Source: Paenibacillus_AM sp052180255 (GTDB lineage Bacteria > Bacillota > Bacilli > Paenibacillales > NBRC-103111). From it: DNA of 64,000 nucleotides. Under the pieces are notes generated by a model. It saw only the letters and a program-made list of their open reading frames with translations. It had not been told where the DNA came from and ran no database searches. Below are positions 1 to 8,394 of this stretch, piece by piece (position 1 is the first letter of the stretch; each line of letters begins with the position of its first letter). Both the position numbers and the translations under genes were made by a program. The DNA is taken from contig NZ_CP197466.1 in NCBI RefSeq assembly GCF_052180255.1, positions 2,232,001 through 2,296,000 on the forward strand. Direction: 5' to 3'.

Positions 1-593
1 TCGCATAGCTTCTTGTCGAGATCGTAGGACCCAGACTGTACAAGCATATTCCATTCCCAGTCATTCACCGAATAGCCCGGCAGCATAATGGCTCCTTCAT
101 TAAGAGACTTGGACATATCTACGGCCATACTCATATTAACACCAAGCTTGCGACCGATCCCGTTGCATTCCGGACACATGCCTTGCGGATCGTTAAACGA
201 AAACATGCTCGCATGCCCAACGTGGGGCTGACCCACACGGGAGAAGAGAAGACGGAGAATGGGTGAGATATCTGTAATCGTGCCCATCGTGGAATGGGAA
301 CCGCCACCAAGCCGCTTCTGGTCCACGATAACAGCCATACTGAGGTTTTCAATGGCGTCCGTATCCGGCTGCGGCACTTTGGGTAGGAAGTTGCGCACGA
401 ACATGCTGAAGTTCTCATTCAGCAAACGCGTGGATTCCGCAGCAATTGTATCGAAGACAATCGAGGACTTGCCGGAACCGGATACCCCGGTGAATATCGT
501 GATTTTCCGCTTGGGAATGCGCAAGGATACGTTCTTGAGGTTGTTTTCCCTCGCACCTGAGATTACGATATACTCCTGATTAGATTCGCTCAT
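1..593 (-). CDS. UvrA-like excinuclease ATPase, N-terminal part (cut by window edge)
   Basis: The first 197 codons are visible; the gene runs off the left edge. The reading frame starts at the ATG complementary to 591-593. A Walker A motif (GVSGSGKSS) lies at about residues 36-44 and a CPEC zinc-finger half at about residues 140-143, the order seen at the start of UvrA proteins, the DNA-damage-sensing ATPases of nucleotide excision repair. The stretch between Walker A and the zinc finger is not like that of the second UvrA-like protein at 50943-53354, so the two are divergent paralogues. It may be a UvrA2 or drug-resistance paralogue rather than housekeeping UvrA, since no uvrB is nearby. The family is clear; the exact role is inferred. 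Confidence 0.88.
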   Translation of the reverse strand, partial: MSESNQEYIVISGARENNLKNVSLRIPKRKITIFTGVSGSGKSSIVFDTIAAESTRLLNENFSMFVRNFLPKVPQPDTDAIENLSMAVIVDQKRLGGGSHSTMGTITDISPILRLLFSRVGQPHVGHASMFSFNDPQGMCPECNGIGRKLGVNMSMAVDMSKSLNEGAIMLPGYSVNDWEWNMLVQSGSYDLDKKLC

Positions 594-802
594 GCTTAAC
601 ATCCTTCCCATCATGATAATTTCGACTTAGATATACATAGTTCCATTTAGCAAGCATTTGCACCTGCTATTGTTCTAGCCAGTTGATACAATGCCTTCTT
701 GACAGATTACTCGAATCAACACATAAACCAGCTACAAATAACATGCAGCCGGTTTCTTGTTAATTCGGGTCAATCAGGATTCAACTAGTGTATGTGATGA
801 AG

Positions 803-1222
803 TTATTGTTCGAATCCCTTTTCAAACTCGCTTAACCATTTACTCCAGCCATACTTAGCTCCTGCGAGCGCTTGATCATTTGAGATTCCGGTTTGTTCAA
901 GATGAAGGTTAACCTTTCCGTCCCCTAAATCCTGCAGCGTCCAGGTGACCGTGTGCTTCTCACCACTTTCCCATGTATACGATAATCGATTTGGCGGGTC
1001 TACGATAAGCACTTCACCTTCAATAATTCCATTCCAGTATTCACTAGGCTGCGTGCGAAACTGAAAACGGTGTCCTACGACAGGCTTAAAATCATTTTCC
1101 ATCGGCTGACCGGTCTGGATGTTGGAAACCCACTTAGCTAGCTTACTTGAATCGGTTAATGCAGACCAAACCTTCTCGATGGATGACTTGTATTGGTATT
1201 CCAAAGATAATGTTAAACTCAT
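803..1222 (-). CDS. SRPBCC (AHSA1-like) domain protein
   Basis: A 139-residue protein. The start is the ATG at 1222, behind an AGGAGGAAG ribosome site, not the longer upstream frame. The sequence fits the START/Bet v1-like AHSA1 family: an N-terminal segment on association with a partner ('IEKVWSALTDSSKLAKWV'), a central beta sheet and a C-terminal helix with a conserved WSKWLSEFEKG-type end. These proteins bind hydrophobic ligands in a deep cavity; no catalytic residues can be named. Its start overlaps the end of the upstream arsR gene by four bases (ATGA), so the two are translationally coupled. ArsR-AHSA1 pairs are common in Bacillales and usually form a self-regulated unit; the ligand is unknown. 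Confidence 0.85.
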   Translation of the reverse strand: MSLTLSLEYQYKSSIEKVWSALTDSSKLAKWVSNIQTGQPMENDFKPVVGHRFQFRTQPSEYWNGIIEGEVLIVDPPNRLSYTWESGEKHTVTWTLQDLGDGKVNLHLEQTGISNDQALAGAKYGWSKWLSEFEKGFEQ

Positions 1223-1548
1223 TCTTCTTCCTCCTCTAATAGTTGTTTTAATCGCAACATATTCGCACTCCAGAACTTGCTGTAGAAAGCCACCCAATCT
1301 TGAATTTCTTGTAGTGGCTCGGCGTTTAGCCTAAATCGCGTTTCTCTGCCGACTTTTCGATCAAATACCAGTCCGGCTTCTTTAAGTATTGTTAAATGCT
1401 TAGATACCGCTGTACGACCCATTTCAAACTGTGTCGTTAACTCATGAAGCGGTATTTCCTCTTTCTCAGCTAACAGACGAATCAGTCGGCGCCTAGTTGG
1501 ATCTGCTATCGCATCAAATACATCCCGCAACTGATTGTTATCGCTCAC
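1219..1548 (-). CDS. ArsR/SmtB-family transcriptional regulator
   Basis: A 109-residue winged-helix protein. I chose the GTG at 1548 because an AGGAGAGG ribosome site lies just upstream; the longer frame runs through its own promoter. The helix-turn-helix is at about residues 40-61 (MGRTAVSKHLTILKEAGLV), preceded by the typical DPTRRRLIRLL helix. No CxC or other clear metal-binding cysteine motif is present, so it is probably not a metal sensor. It overlaps the SRPBCC gene by four bases. Two palindromes surround and overlap its promoter at 1587-1638, which points to autoregulation. The signal is not known. Confidence 0.9.
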   Translation of the reverse strand: MSDNNQLRDVFDAIADPTRRRLIRLLAEKEEIPLHELTTQFEMGRTAVSKHLTILKEAGLVFDRKVGRETRFRLNAEPLQEIQDWVAFYSKFWSANMLRLKQLLEEEEE

Positions 1549-1586
1549 AATACCCTCTCCTAAGTATTTAGTTGGTTCCTTAATTA

Positions 1587-1638
1587 GACACCATTTGGTG
1601 ACAATTCGATTATATGACACCATTCAGTGTCGTGTCAA
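1587..1638 (-). promoter_or_regulatory. Consensus sigma-A promoter with two palindromic operators for arsR
   Basis: On the minus strand there is TTGACA (1633-1638), an 18-base spacer and a perfect TATAAT (1609-1614). The spacer contains the palindrome GACAC-N6-GTGTC (1616-1631). A second related palindrome, GACACCA-TTTGGTG, lies at 1587-1600 just downstream of the -10. The strong promoter embedded in two similar operators is what an ArsR autorepressor needs. Confidence 0.8.
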
Positions 1639-1872
1639 CAACGTTAATAAATAGCTATATATTCCTTAAAAAGACCGAAAAATCGATCAGGCCAATGCAT
1701 TCATGGATTTCCCTCCAGTTAATTGGCCATTAGGCACCAGGTCCCTAATGAAAAATACCCCATTATCATACGAATATTTAAAAAACTTTATTTTACACTT
1801 GAAACTTCCGTAACGTAACGTTTTATGATATGGATACCGGTAAAAACCTCGCGCGAAAAAAAGGGGATGATC

Positions 1873-2084
1873 ATGAAACGGGAGTGGAAAGTTGGAGAAC
1901 TTGCGAAATTAGCGGGATTTAACTGTTGACCACTCAAGAATTCACCAATATATTGAGCGCCATGAGGACTAGCCATCATAAATATTTTGCCGAGCGGGAA
2001 GCGAGCTGGGAATCCCATCTCGACCGACTTGGCGACTATCTTGGCGAGCATCCAGATGGCGTTTCCCAAGGGAGGATAAAATAA
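1873..2084 (+). pseudogene. Remnant of a MerR-family regulator
   Basis: An ATG at 1873 behind AGGGGATG opens a frame reading MKREWKVGELAKLAGF, the N-terminal helix-turn-helix start of MerR regulators, and stops after about 18 codons. A second frame, shifted by the loss of internal sequence, runs from about 1926 to 2084 and ends with a MerR/TipA-type C-terminal segment (ESHLDRLGDYLGEHPDG). The middle of the gene is missing. The purine-rich tail of the remnant provides the ribosome site of the next gene at 2087. The family assignment rests on short segments. Confidence 0.6.
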
Positions 2085-2086
2085 CC

Positions 2087-2527
2087 ATGAATGAACGATC
2101 TGTAAAGTACTCTACCTTTGTTATCGAGAGAAATTATAATGCATCTCCCGAGCGGGTATTCTCCGTCTGGTCGGACCCGTCGGCCAAAGCCCGGTGGTTC
2201 CCTAAAGCTGACGAGTTCGACTTTCGGGTTGGTGGTCGAGAATTCAACCGCGGCGGCCCGCCGAACGGTCCGATTTACACTTTCGACGCTTTCTACCAAG
2301 AGATCGTTCAGGACAGTCGCATCGTTTATACTTACACCCTGGACCAAGGAGAGACACGGATGTCAGTCTCCGTGACGACTGTAGAAATAGAGCGATCGGA
2401 CAACGGCACTAAGCTCACCTACACTGAACAAGGAGCTTACTTCGATGGTCACGATATGCCAGAACAACGTGAGCAAGGCACAACATTTATGTTAGATAAG
2501 CTGGACTTGGAGCTGCAGAACGAATGA
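2087..2527 (+). CDS. SRPBCC (AHSA1-like) domain protein
   Basis: A 146-residue protein of the AHSA1/START-like fold. The N-terminal 'ASPERVFSVWSDPSAKARWF' segment and the central FDFRVGG turn are typical of the family, as is the C-terminal amphipathic helix. The ATG at 2087 has a GGGAGG site 8-10 bases upstream. It follows the broken merR remnant and precedes an alpha/beta hydrolase by 84 bases, so all may once have been one MerR-controlled unit. It is not closely similar to the SRPBCC protein at 803-1222. Ligand and role cannot be told from sequence. Confidence 0.85.
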   Translation: MNERSVKYSTFVIERNYNASPERVFSVWSDPSAKARWFPKADEFDFRVGGREFNRGGPPNGPIYTFDAFYQEIVQDSRIVYTYTLDQGETRMSVSVTTVEIERSDNGTKLTYTEQGAYFDGHDMPEQREQGTTFMLDKLDLELQNE

Positions 2528-2610
2528 AGGGGTCACCTCACGAAACGGAAAAATCGTACGTTAAGAGTCACTGATTAGACTTAATTCCCAAATCATAGGA
2601 GGCAAATACA

Positions 2611-3399
2611 ATGAAAAATGTAATTTCGAAAGACGGAACCACCATTGCGTTTGATAAATCCGGTAATGGACCGGCGGTCATCCTGGTATGCGCTGCATTT
2701 CAAACTCGTTCGATGATGTCGCAGCTTGCTTTGCTTCTGTCACCCCACTTTACCGTGTTCAACTACGATCGTCGGGGCAGAGGGGATAGCGGCGACACGG
2801 CGCCTTACGAGGTTGAGCGTGAAGTTGAGGATATCGAAGCTCTCATCAACGAGGCTGGCGGATCGGCATTCGTATTCGGCATGTCTTCCGGTGGAGTCCT
2901 TTCCCTCGAAGCAGCGCGCAAGCTTGCTATCGCGAAGCTGGCATTGTACGAGCCACCGTTCGTCGTTGACAATACGCGTCCTCCGCTGCCTAAGGGTTAC
3001 TTAAAGCAGCTCAAAGAGCTGACAACGTCGGGCCGCAGAGGCGACGCAGTCGAGTATTTCTTGACGAATGCAGCAGGCGTTCCTGCCGATTTCGTTGCTC
3101 CGATGCGAAGCGGGCCATTCTGGCTAGCGATGGAAGATGTAGCGCACACGTTGGTCTATGATGGCACCATCATGGGTGACACCATGTCGGGCAACCCATT
3201 GCCAGCCAAGCGGTGGTCTTCCATCTCGATCCCTACGCTCGTGGTGGGTGGAGGGACAAGTCCTGAGTACCAGCAAAATGCGGTGAAAGCACTCGTGGAC
3301 AGACTCTCCAATGCAAAGCTCCACATCCTGGAAGGTCAGGATCATAACGTGGCTCCGGATCTCCTCGCTCCCGTTTTGACTGATTTTTTCTCCAAATAA
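2611..3399 (+). CDS. Alpha/beta-fold hydrolase
   Basis: A 262-residue protein with the alpha/beta hydrolase layout. The nucleophile elbow is GMSSG with Ser at about residue 92, the DRRGRGDSG oxyanion-side loop is at about residues 53-61, and a C-terminal HN (about residue 247) supplies the likely catalytic histidine. There is no signal peptide, so it is cytoplasmic. The ATG is preceded by AGGAGGC. Related proteins are annotated as esterases, haloperoxidase-like enzymes or YdjP-type hydrolases; the substrate is unknown. It lies directly upstream of a drug exporter, which suggests a detoxification cluster, but this is inference. Confidence 0.9.
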   Translation: MKNVISKDGTTIAFDKSGNGPAVILVCAAFQTRSMMSQLALLLSPHFTVFNYDRRGRGDSGDTAPYEVEREVEDIEALINEAGGSAFVFGMSSGGVLSLEAARKLAIAKLALYEPPFVVDNTRPPLPKGYLKQLKELTTSGRRGDAVEYFLTNAAGVPADFVAPMRSGPFWLAMEDVAHTLVYDGTIMGDTMSGNPLPAKRWSSISIPTLVVGGGTSPEYQQNAVKALVDRLSNAKLHILEGQDHNVAPDLLAPVLTDFFSK

Positions 3400-3419
3400 A
3401 TTAAAGGAGATTATAACAA

Positions 3420-3524
3420 TGAGAAAAATTAAACTTGTGGAAACCAAAATGTTTAGTTCTGGAGTCGTAGAGCTTGCCTACGGAGTGAGCCGAGGTGAGA
3501 GCAATGAAGAATGCCTTGCATGAA
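3420..3524 (+). CDS. Small ORF of 34 codons, unknown, overlapping the exporter start
   Basis: An ATG with a good AAAGGAG site opens a 34-residue frame (starting MRKIKLVETKMFSSG) that ends 21 bases inside the following exporter gene. It could be a leader that couples translation of the exporter, or the N-terminal stub of a lost gene. I do not recognise the sequence. The support is the ribosome site and the overlap only. Confidence 0.35.
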
Positions 3525-5096
3525 AATGAGATGAAGGCTGGCATGCGTGAATGGATCGGGCTCGCTGTACTGGCCTTGCCCGCCCTTCTTATCTCTATCG
3601 ATCTCTCGGTAATGATTCTCGCACTGCCACACATTGGCGCCGCCCTCGGTGCTGATAGCGCACAGCAGTTGTGGATCATCGACATCTACGGATTCATGCT
3701 CGCCGGGTTTTTGATCACCATGGGGACGCTGGGAGATCGGATCGGCCGACGCAAACTGCTGTTGATCGGCGGGAGCGCATTCATGCTAGCCTCGATATTG
3801 GCTGCATTCTCCCAAAGCGCTGAGATGCTCATTGCAGCCCGCGCAATACTCGGTATAGCCGGAGCGACTGTATCGCCTTCTACGCTAGCCTTGATTAGCA
3901 ACATGTTCCGTGACCATAAGCAGCGCTCCTTTGCAATTGGCATATGGTTTACGTGCTCTATGGGTGGCATGGCGCTCGGGCCTGTGGTTGGAGGTATCAT
4001 GCTAGATAGTTTCTGGTGGGGCTCGGTGTTCCTTTTGGGTGTGCCGGTCATGTTGCTTCTGCTAATAACCGGACCCATGTTGCTGCCCGAATACCGGCAC
4101 CCCGAATCCGGCCGGCTAGATATGACCAGTGTTGCGTTATCGCTGGGCGCCATCCTGCCGATCATATTCGGCCTCAAGGAAATCGCCAAGTATGGACTGC
4201 AGATGGTGCCTGCGCTGTTAATACTAGCGGGTGTCGTCCTAGGTACGGTGTTTGTGTTGCGGCAGCGCAGGCTTACGAGTCCTCTACTCGATTTACGCCT
4301 GTTCGCGAGTCCTGGATTCAGCGCTGCACTGGGGGGCTTGTTCGGCATTACACTGACAGGAGCGACCATGCTCTTTATCGCGCAGCACCTCCAATTCGTG
4401 CAAGGAATGTCGCCGCTTCAGGCAGGGTTATATATGCTCCCTGGGGTAATTGCCTCGATGGTCGGTATGTTTTTCTCACCGCTTATCGCACGCCGGATCC
4501 GACCGGCACGTCTAATCGGTATGGGTCTATTGGTATCGACCGCTGGCTGCATTCTGCTGACCCAGGTGGGGGTTGAATCAGGTCTCACGTTTCTGGTGCT
4601 CGGGTACATCTGCTACAGTATAGGTTCAGCCCCATTCCCGAGCCTGTCCAGCGATCTTATCATCGGTTCAGCCCCGCCGGAGAAGGCAGGATCGGCGGCC
4701 TCCATGCTGCAAACCAGCGGCGAATTCGCCTTCGCGTTGGGTATCGCAGTCTTGGGCAGCATCGGCACGGTTGTTTATCGCAACCAGGTGGCGAACTCTA
4801 TTCCCGCCGACTTGCCGGCATCCGCGATACTAGCTTCCCGTGACAGCTTGGCCGGTGCCACGTCTATAGCGGAAGGCCTCTCCGAACAAGTCGGCAAGAC
4901 ACTGCTCACGGGGGCACGCGAAGCCTTTACGAGCGGGCTGCACGCCGTTGCGGCAGCCAGCGGCGCCATCATGCTTGTTATCGTCGTCCTTGTCGTTATG
5001 CGGCTTCGGCACGTACGACCAATCGGAGAGACTCAGTCAAACCAAGCCGGTAGTATTCCAGAAGTTGAACCCGGCGCTGCTAAAGAATCAAGTTAG
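3504..5096 (+). CDS. MFS drug exporter, DHA2 (14-TM, QacA/SmvA-like) family
   Basis: About 530 residues with 14 predicted membrane helices, the size of the DHA2 drug:H+ antiporters. Motif A (GTLGDRIGRRK) lies after helix 2, and the first helix carries the acidic residue of motif D1 (ISIDLSVMILALP). The large last loop before the final helix and the QacA-like TSGEFAFALGIAVLGSIG segment point to the QacA/SmvA branch, which exports cationic biocides and dyes in proton exchange. I prefer the ATG at 3504 with GAGGTGAG upstream; a GTG at 3495 is possible. Neighbours (hydrolase, SRPBCC) fit a defence role. Confidence 0.92.
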   Translation: MKNALHENEMKAGMREWIGLAVLALPALLISIDLSVMILALPHIGAALGADSAQQLWIIDIYGFMLAGFLITMGTLGDRIGRRKLLLIGGSAFMLASILAAFSQSAEMLIAARAILGIAGATVSPSTLALISNMFRDHKQRSFAIGIWFTCSMGGMALGPVVGGIMLDSFWWGSVFLLGVPVMLLLLITGPMLLPEYRHPESGRLDMTSVALSLGAILPIIFGLKEIAKYGLQMVPALLILAGVVLGTVFVLRQRRLTSPLLDLRLFASPGFSAALGGLFGITLTGATMLFIAQHLQFVQGMSPLQAGLYMLPGVIASMVGMFFSPLIARRIRPARLIGMGLLVSTAGCILLTQVGVESGLTFLVLGYICYSIGSAPFPSLSSDLIIGSAPPEKAGSAASMLQTSGEFAFALGIAVLGSIGTVVYRNQVANSIPADLPASAILASRDSLAGATSIAEGLSEQVGKTLLTGAREAFTSGLHAVAAASGAIMLVIVVLVVMRLRHVRPIGETQSNQAGSIPEVEPGAAKESS

Positions 5097-5250
5097 TTGC
5101 AATACATAGTCATGCTTAAGTAAGAAAACAACCAGTACGAAGTTTTAGCGTATATTTTCCGCGTTTATCTGAACGAGCATGTGAAAACCCCTTGAAAAAT
5201 AAAGGCCTACACATTTACATGTATTCCATGTATTCTTGGTAGGAGCATCA

Positions 5251-5294
5251 CAATGCCGACCAAAACTGTAGCAATACAGATTTGATCGGCATTT
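5251..5294 (+). terminator. Hairpin with T-rich tail after the exporter
   Basis: ATGCCGACCAAA pairs with TTTGATCGGCAT around a loop of about 17 bases, followed by a T-rich stretch. It lies about 150 bases after the exporter gene. Confidence 0.6.
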
Positions 5295-5321
5295 TCTGTT
5301 TTTCAACTCCCTCGTGCACAA

Positions 5322-5347
5322 AAAACACAACCAATTGGGTGTGTTTT
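5322..5347 (-). terminator. Rho-independent terminator of the spoVA operon
   Basis: AAAACACA and TGTGTTTT form a stem; on the minus strand it is followed by a run of T. It sits about 80 bases after the end of spoVAE. Confidence 0.75.
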
Positions 5348-5427
5348 GATTGCGTTATAAAAGTACAGGCTGTTTGGACGGAGCGAAGTGGAGGAGCACA
5401 GTTTCGATATTTTGTTGGCGGTACCCT

Positions 5428-5778
5428 TTACCCTTTTGGTTTAACCAATAAGGCCGCCAAAAAGGAGAAAATAATGGCTGCCGAAATACCTGCGCTAGTC
5501 ACCTTAAATATACCGGTAATGATGCCGATCCATCCGTCTTCTTTTAATTCCTCCAAAGCACCATGAACCAATGCATTCCCAAAACTGGTGATCGGAACGG
5601 AAGCGCCGGCACCAGCAAACTGAATCAGTGGGTCATACAGACCAACTCCATCGGCCACCGCTCCCAGCACGACTAATAGCGTCATGGTATGCGCGGGAGT
5701 CAGTTTAAACACATCGAAACAAAGCTGTCCGAAGACGCAAATTGCCCCCCCTACAAGAAAGGCCCATAAAAAAATCAT
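5428..5778 (-). CDS. spoVAE: Stage V sporulation protein AE (SpoVAEb type)
   Basis: A 116-residue hydrophobic protein with about three to four membrane helices. It has the family's GGAICVFGQL start and GAGASVPITSFGNALVHGA segment, shared with SpoVAC. SpoVA proteins form the inner-membrane channel that moves Ca-dipicolinic acid into the forespore and out during germination. The ATG overlaps the spoVAD stop by four bases, so translation is coupled. It is the last gene of the operon. Confidence 0.94.
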   Translation of the reverse strand: MIFLWAFLVGGAICVFGQLCFDVFKLTPAHTMTLLVVLGAVADGVGLYDPLIQFAGAGASVPITSFGNALVHGALEELKEDGWIGIITGIFKVTSAGISAAIIFSFLAALLVKPKG

Positions 5779-6794
5779 GTTAGATTCCCTCCCGCTTCAA
5801 TCGCTACAGCATGCGCGATACAGGGAATACTTTCCCCTTGTTGAAATGAAATCGGAGATAAGAGCGCTCCTGTTGCAACAACAAGCATGCGTTTGATTTC
5901 TCCCTTTCGCATCCGATTTAGTAAATGGCCATAGGTGACGACGGCAGAGCAGCCGCAACCACTTGCCCCAGCCTGTACCATCTGGGTTTCATAGTCGTAA
6001 ATCATCATCCCGCAATCGGCATACTTCGTTTGTCGAATGGGAATGTCGTGTTTTTTAAACAATTTGCAGGCAATCTCATAGCCTACCTTGGCCAGATCGC
6101 CTGTCACGATTAGGTCATAATAACCGGGCTCGATTCGTAAATCCCGGAAATGAGCTTGAATGGTGTCAACTGCGGCGGGTGCCATAGCAGCCCCCATATT
6201 AAACGGATCCTTGATCCCCATATCGACTACCCGTCCAATGGTCGCTGACGTAACGACAGGTCCCTCCCCTTCCCTTGACACGATCACTGCACCAGCACCT
6301 GTAACAGTATATTGGGCGGTTGGCGGCTTTTGTGAACCGTATTCCGTCGGATAACGGAACTGCTTCTCTACGCTTGCATTATGACTGCAGGTCCCTGCAA
6401 GTATAAATTTTGCTGCTCCGCTGTTGACGAGTGCTGACGAAAGAGCCAGGCTTTCCATCGAAGTTGAACAGGCACCAAACACGCCTAGATAGGGAATCGA
6501 CAGCGTACGAGCGGCAAAGCTGCTGCTGATGATTTGATTCATTAAGTCGCCGCCGATATAAAATTGGACTTGCTCCTTGGTTAACCCTGCGTTTTCAATA
6601 GCCAGTTTTGCAGCTTCTTCAAGTAAAGCATTTTCTGCTTTTTCCCAGCTTTTTTCTTCCAGCATGGAGTCACCATGTATGATATCAAAATCGTTGGCAA
6701 GAGGACCCCTGCCTTCAAATGGGCCAACCACGGTAGCGGATGAACGGATAACCGGTTTATTTTCAAATATCCAACTTTGATGCCCTTTTAGCAT
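5775..6794 (-). CDS. spoVAD: Stage V sporulation protein AD
   Basis: A 339-residue soluble protein with the thiolase-like fold of SpoVAD. Recognisable segments are GACSTSMESLALSSALV (the former thiolase cysteine region), SHNASVEKQFRYPTEYG and QAGASGCGCSAVV near the C terminus. In Bacillus subtilis SpoVAD binds dipicolinic acid at the outer face of the spore inner membrane. The length matches the family. It starts one base after the spoVAC stop with GGAGGAGG inside the end of spoVAC. The order C-D-E is conserved. Confidence 0.96.
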   Translation of the reverse strand: MLKGHQSWIFENKPVIRSSATVVGPFEGRGPLANDFDIIHGDSMLEEKSWEKAENALLEEAAKLAIENAGLTKEQVQFYIGGDLMNQIISSSFAARTLSIPYLGVFGACSTSMESLALSSALVNSGAAKFILAGTCSHNASVEKQFRYPTEYGSQKPPTAQYTVTGAGAVIVSREGEGPVVTSATIGRVVDMGIKDPFNMGAAMAPAAVDTIQAHFRDLRIEPGYYDLIVTGDLAKVGYEIACKLFKKHDIPIRQTKYADCGMMIYDYETQMVQAGASGCGCSAVVTYGHLLNRMRKGEIKRMLVVATGALLSPISFQQGESIPCIAHAVAIEAGGNLT

Positions 6795-6795
6795 G

Positions 6796-7278
6796 TTAGT
6801 GTCCTCCTCCAGTACCCTTAAACACGAACGTAAGGATACCTATAATAAATGCGGCTACAGTTCCAAAGACAATAACCGGACCTGCAAGTTTAAACATTTT
6901 TCCACCAACGCCTAAAACGACTCCTTCACTGCGGTGTTCAATAGCGGCGGATGCCATCGAATTCGCAAATCCAGTAACGGGTACAGCCGAACCTGCACCT
7001 GCCCATTGTGCGATTTTGTCATATACGCCGAAGCTCGTTAAAATAACAGAAATGAGAATTAACACGGCCACAGTGGGATTAGATGCTTTTTTCTCATCAA
7101 ATCCGGCCCAATGAACAAACATTTCCTGAATCGCTTGTCCAATCACACAAACCGTTCCTCCGGCAAGAAACGCACGCAAGCAGTTTTTGAATACCGGCCG
7201 TTTCGGCTCGAGCTGCTTAGCAAGTTCTTGATATTCCTGTTGAACCGGCGTTGCTTTTTTCATCTTGTTATTGGCCAT
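6796..7278 (-). CDS. spoVAC: Stage V sporulation protein AC
   Basis: A 160-residue membrane protein. I start at the ATG at 7278 behind AGGAGG; the upstream extension is spurious. It shows about four membrane helices, the FLAGGTVCVIGQ segment after a soluble N-terminal arm, and the GAGSAVPVTGFANSMAS motif typical of SpoVAC. SpoVAC of B. subtilis acts as a mechanosensitive channel for Ca-dipicolinate. It follows the DUF421 gene by about 25 bases in the same operon. Confidence 0.95.
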   Translation of the reverse strand: MANNKMKKATPVQQEYQELAKQLEPKRPVFKNCLRAFLAGGTVCVIGQAIQEMFVHWAGFDEKKASNPTVAVLILISVILTSFGVYDKIAQWAGAGSAVPVTGFANSMASAAIEHRSEGVVLGVGGKMFKLAGPVIVFGTVAAFIIGILTFVFKGTGGGH

Positions 7279-7303
7279 ATGTAATCCTCCTGATCCATCT
7301 TTT

Positions 7304-8164
7304 TTAACGCATGAGCAACGGTTTGATTTCCTTAATGACCCGCTCCAGCTCTTTCGCGCATTCTTCATACATTTTCTTTGCATTTGGGGCATTCGTGGAT
7401 AGAGCGAACATTTCGAGATCCGCTTCACATTTTTTTAAAGTTGCCATCAGAGTAGCTTTCTTCTGAGGTTGAGGGACTTTGATCTGGTCATCAAATAGGT
7501 CAACATATAGCTGACCATAGGCGTCTACTTGGCCAAGAAACACATTTTCAATTGCGACACCTATAATTTCGAGTTCTGTATCCAGCCATTGCCGGTTAAG
7601 TCCCATCGTAGCCAAGGGTTCATCCATAACCTTGCCATCCATCACAACCACCTGTGGTTCCTGCTCGGGCCCTACTTTGATACCTAAGTGCTTGGGTGTA
7701 AGGGGTTGATTTTCTTTCGTAAGCAGGACGTCTATGTCTCCACTCGGTTCCATAACTGCAAATTCAACGTTAGCCGCTTGGAATACATTTTTTTTTCGCA
7801 GCTGTTCCATTAGATCGTCAGTGGTAAGTCGTTCCTTCTTGAGGTTATCCTCCAGGATTTTCCCATCTTTAATTAACACCCTTGCTTTACTATCGATGAT
7901 ATCTCTTGCTTTCTTACTCTTAAGCTGTAAAAAATCGATCCCTATGGAAACGACTACCCAAACAGACAATGAAACGAAGCCTAAATACCAACTTGCAGCC
8001 ATATCTAACGAAATATAGACGGCTAAGAATCCAATCACGATCCCGGTTATGTATTCAAAAAAGGAAAGCTGAGAAACTTGTCTCTTTCTCAATAGCTTGG
8101 TTATTACAAAAAGTATGGCAATCACTAATAATGTCCGCAATGCAACAAGTAACCAATCTGACAT
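7304..8164 (-). CDS. DUF421 (YetF-like) membrane protein with C-terminal DUF1657 domain
   Basis: About 286 residues. Three N-terminal membrane helices are followed by the two-lobed soluble YetF/DUF421 domain. The C-terminal 60 residues (KKCEADLEMFALST onward) form a DUF1657 helical domain similar to the free-standing DUF1657 protein encoded divergently at 8395-8601. Starts at 8167 and 8164 are both possible behind AAAGGAGG; I chose the latter for spacing. It is the first gene of the spoVA operon. DUF421-DUF1657 fusions next to spoVAC/AD/AEb are characteristic of the spoVA2mob-type spore heat-resistance cluster. The biochemical role is unknown. Confidence 0.9.
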   Translation of the reverse strand: MSDWLLVALRTLLVIAILFVITKLLRKRQVSQLSFFEYITGIVIGFLAVYISLDMAASWYLGFVSLSVWVVVSIGIDFLQLKSKKARDIIDSKARVLIKDGKILEDNLKKERLTTDDLMEQLRKKNVFQAANVEFAVMEPSGDIDVLLTKENQPLTPKHLGIKVGPEQEPQVVVMDGKVMDEPLATMGLNRQWLDTELEIIGVAIENVFLGQVDAYGQLYVDLFDDQIKVPQPQKKATLMATLKKCEADLEMFALSTNAPNAKKMYEECAKELERVIKEIKPLLMR

Positions 8165-8331
8165 CATCGCAGCCTCCTTTATTTTTAAGAGTAAATTAAA
8201 TTTACCACTTGATGGAAATTCATACATAAGCAAGATCGCCAGTTTTCCGCCTATTTATTCATTTATACATAAAAAAGTTTCTTTATTTTTCCAAATCATT
8301 TCCCTTTTGGCCTTGTATTTCTTTCATTGGT

Positions 8332-8362
8332 GCATGATGTTTTTAAAAAAGGATACATTATA
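8332..8362 (+). promoter_or_regulatory. Candidate forespore sigma-G promoter for the DUF1657 gene
   Basis: GCATG (8332-8336) and CATTATA (8356-8362) match the sigma-G -35 (GMATR) and -10 (CATNMTA) patterns with a 19-base gap, one longer than the usual 18. The downstream gene belongs to a forespore family, which supports it. No equally good site was found for the divergent operon. Confidence 0.45.
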
Positions 8363-8394
8363 TTTGTTACATGGATAAAAGGAGGTGAATCGAA

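Noticed and set aside
3686..4369. Long minus-strand open frame of 227 codons
   Set aside because: It lies opposite the DHA2 exporter, has a low-complexity Pro/Ser/Asn-rich translation and no ribosome site; it is a shadow of the GC-richer plus-strand gene.
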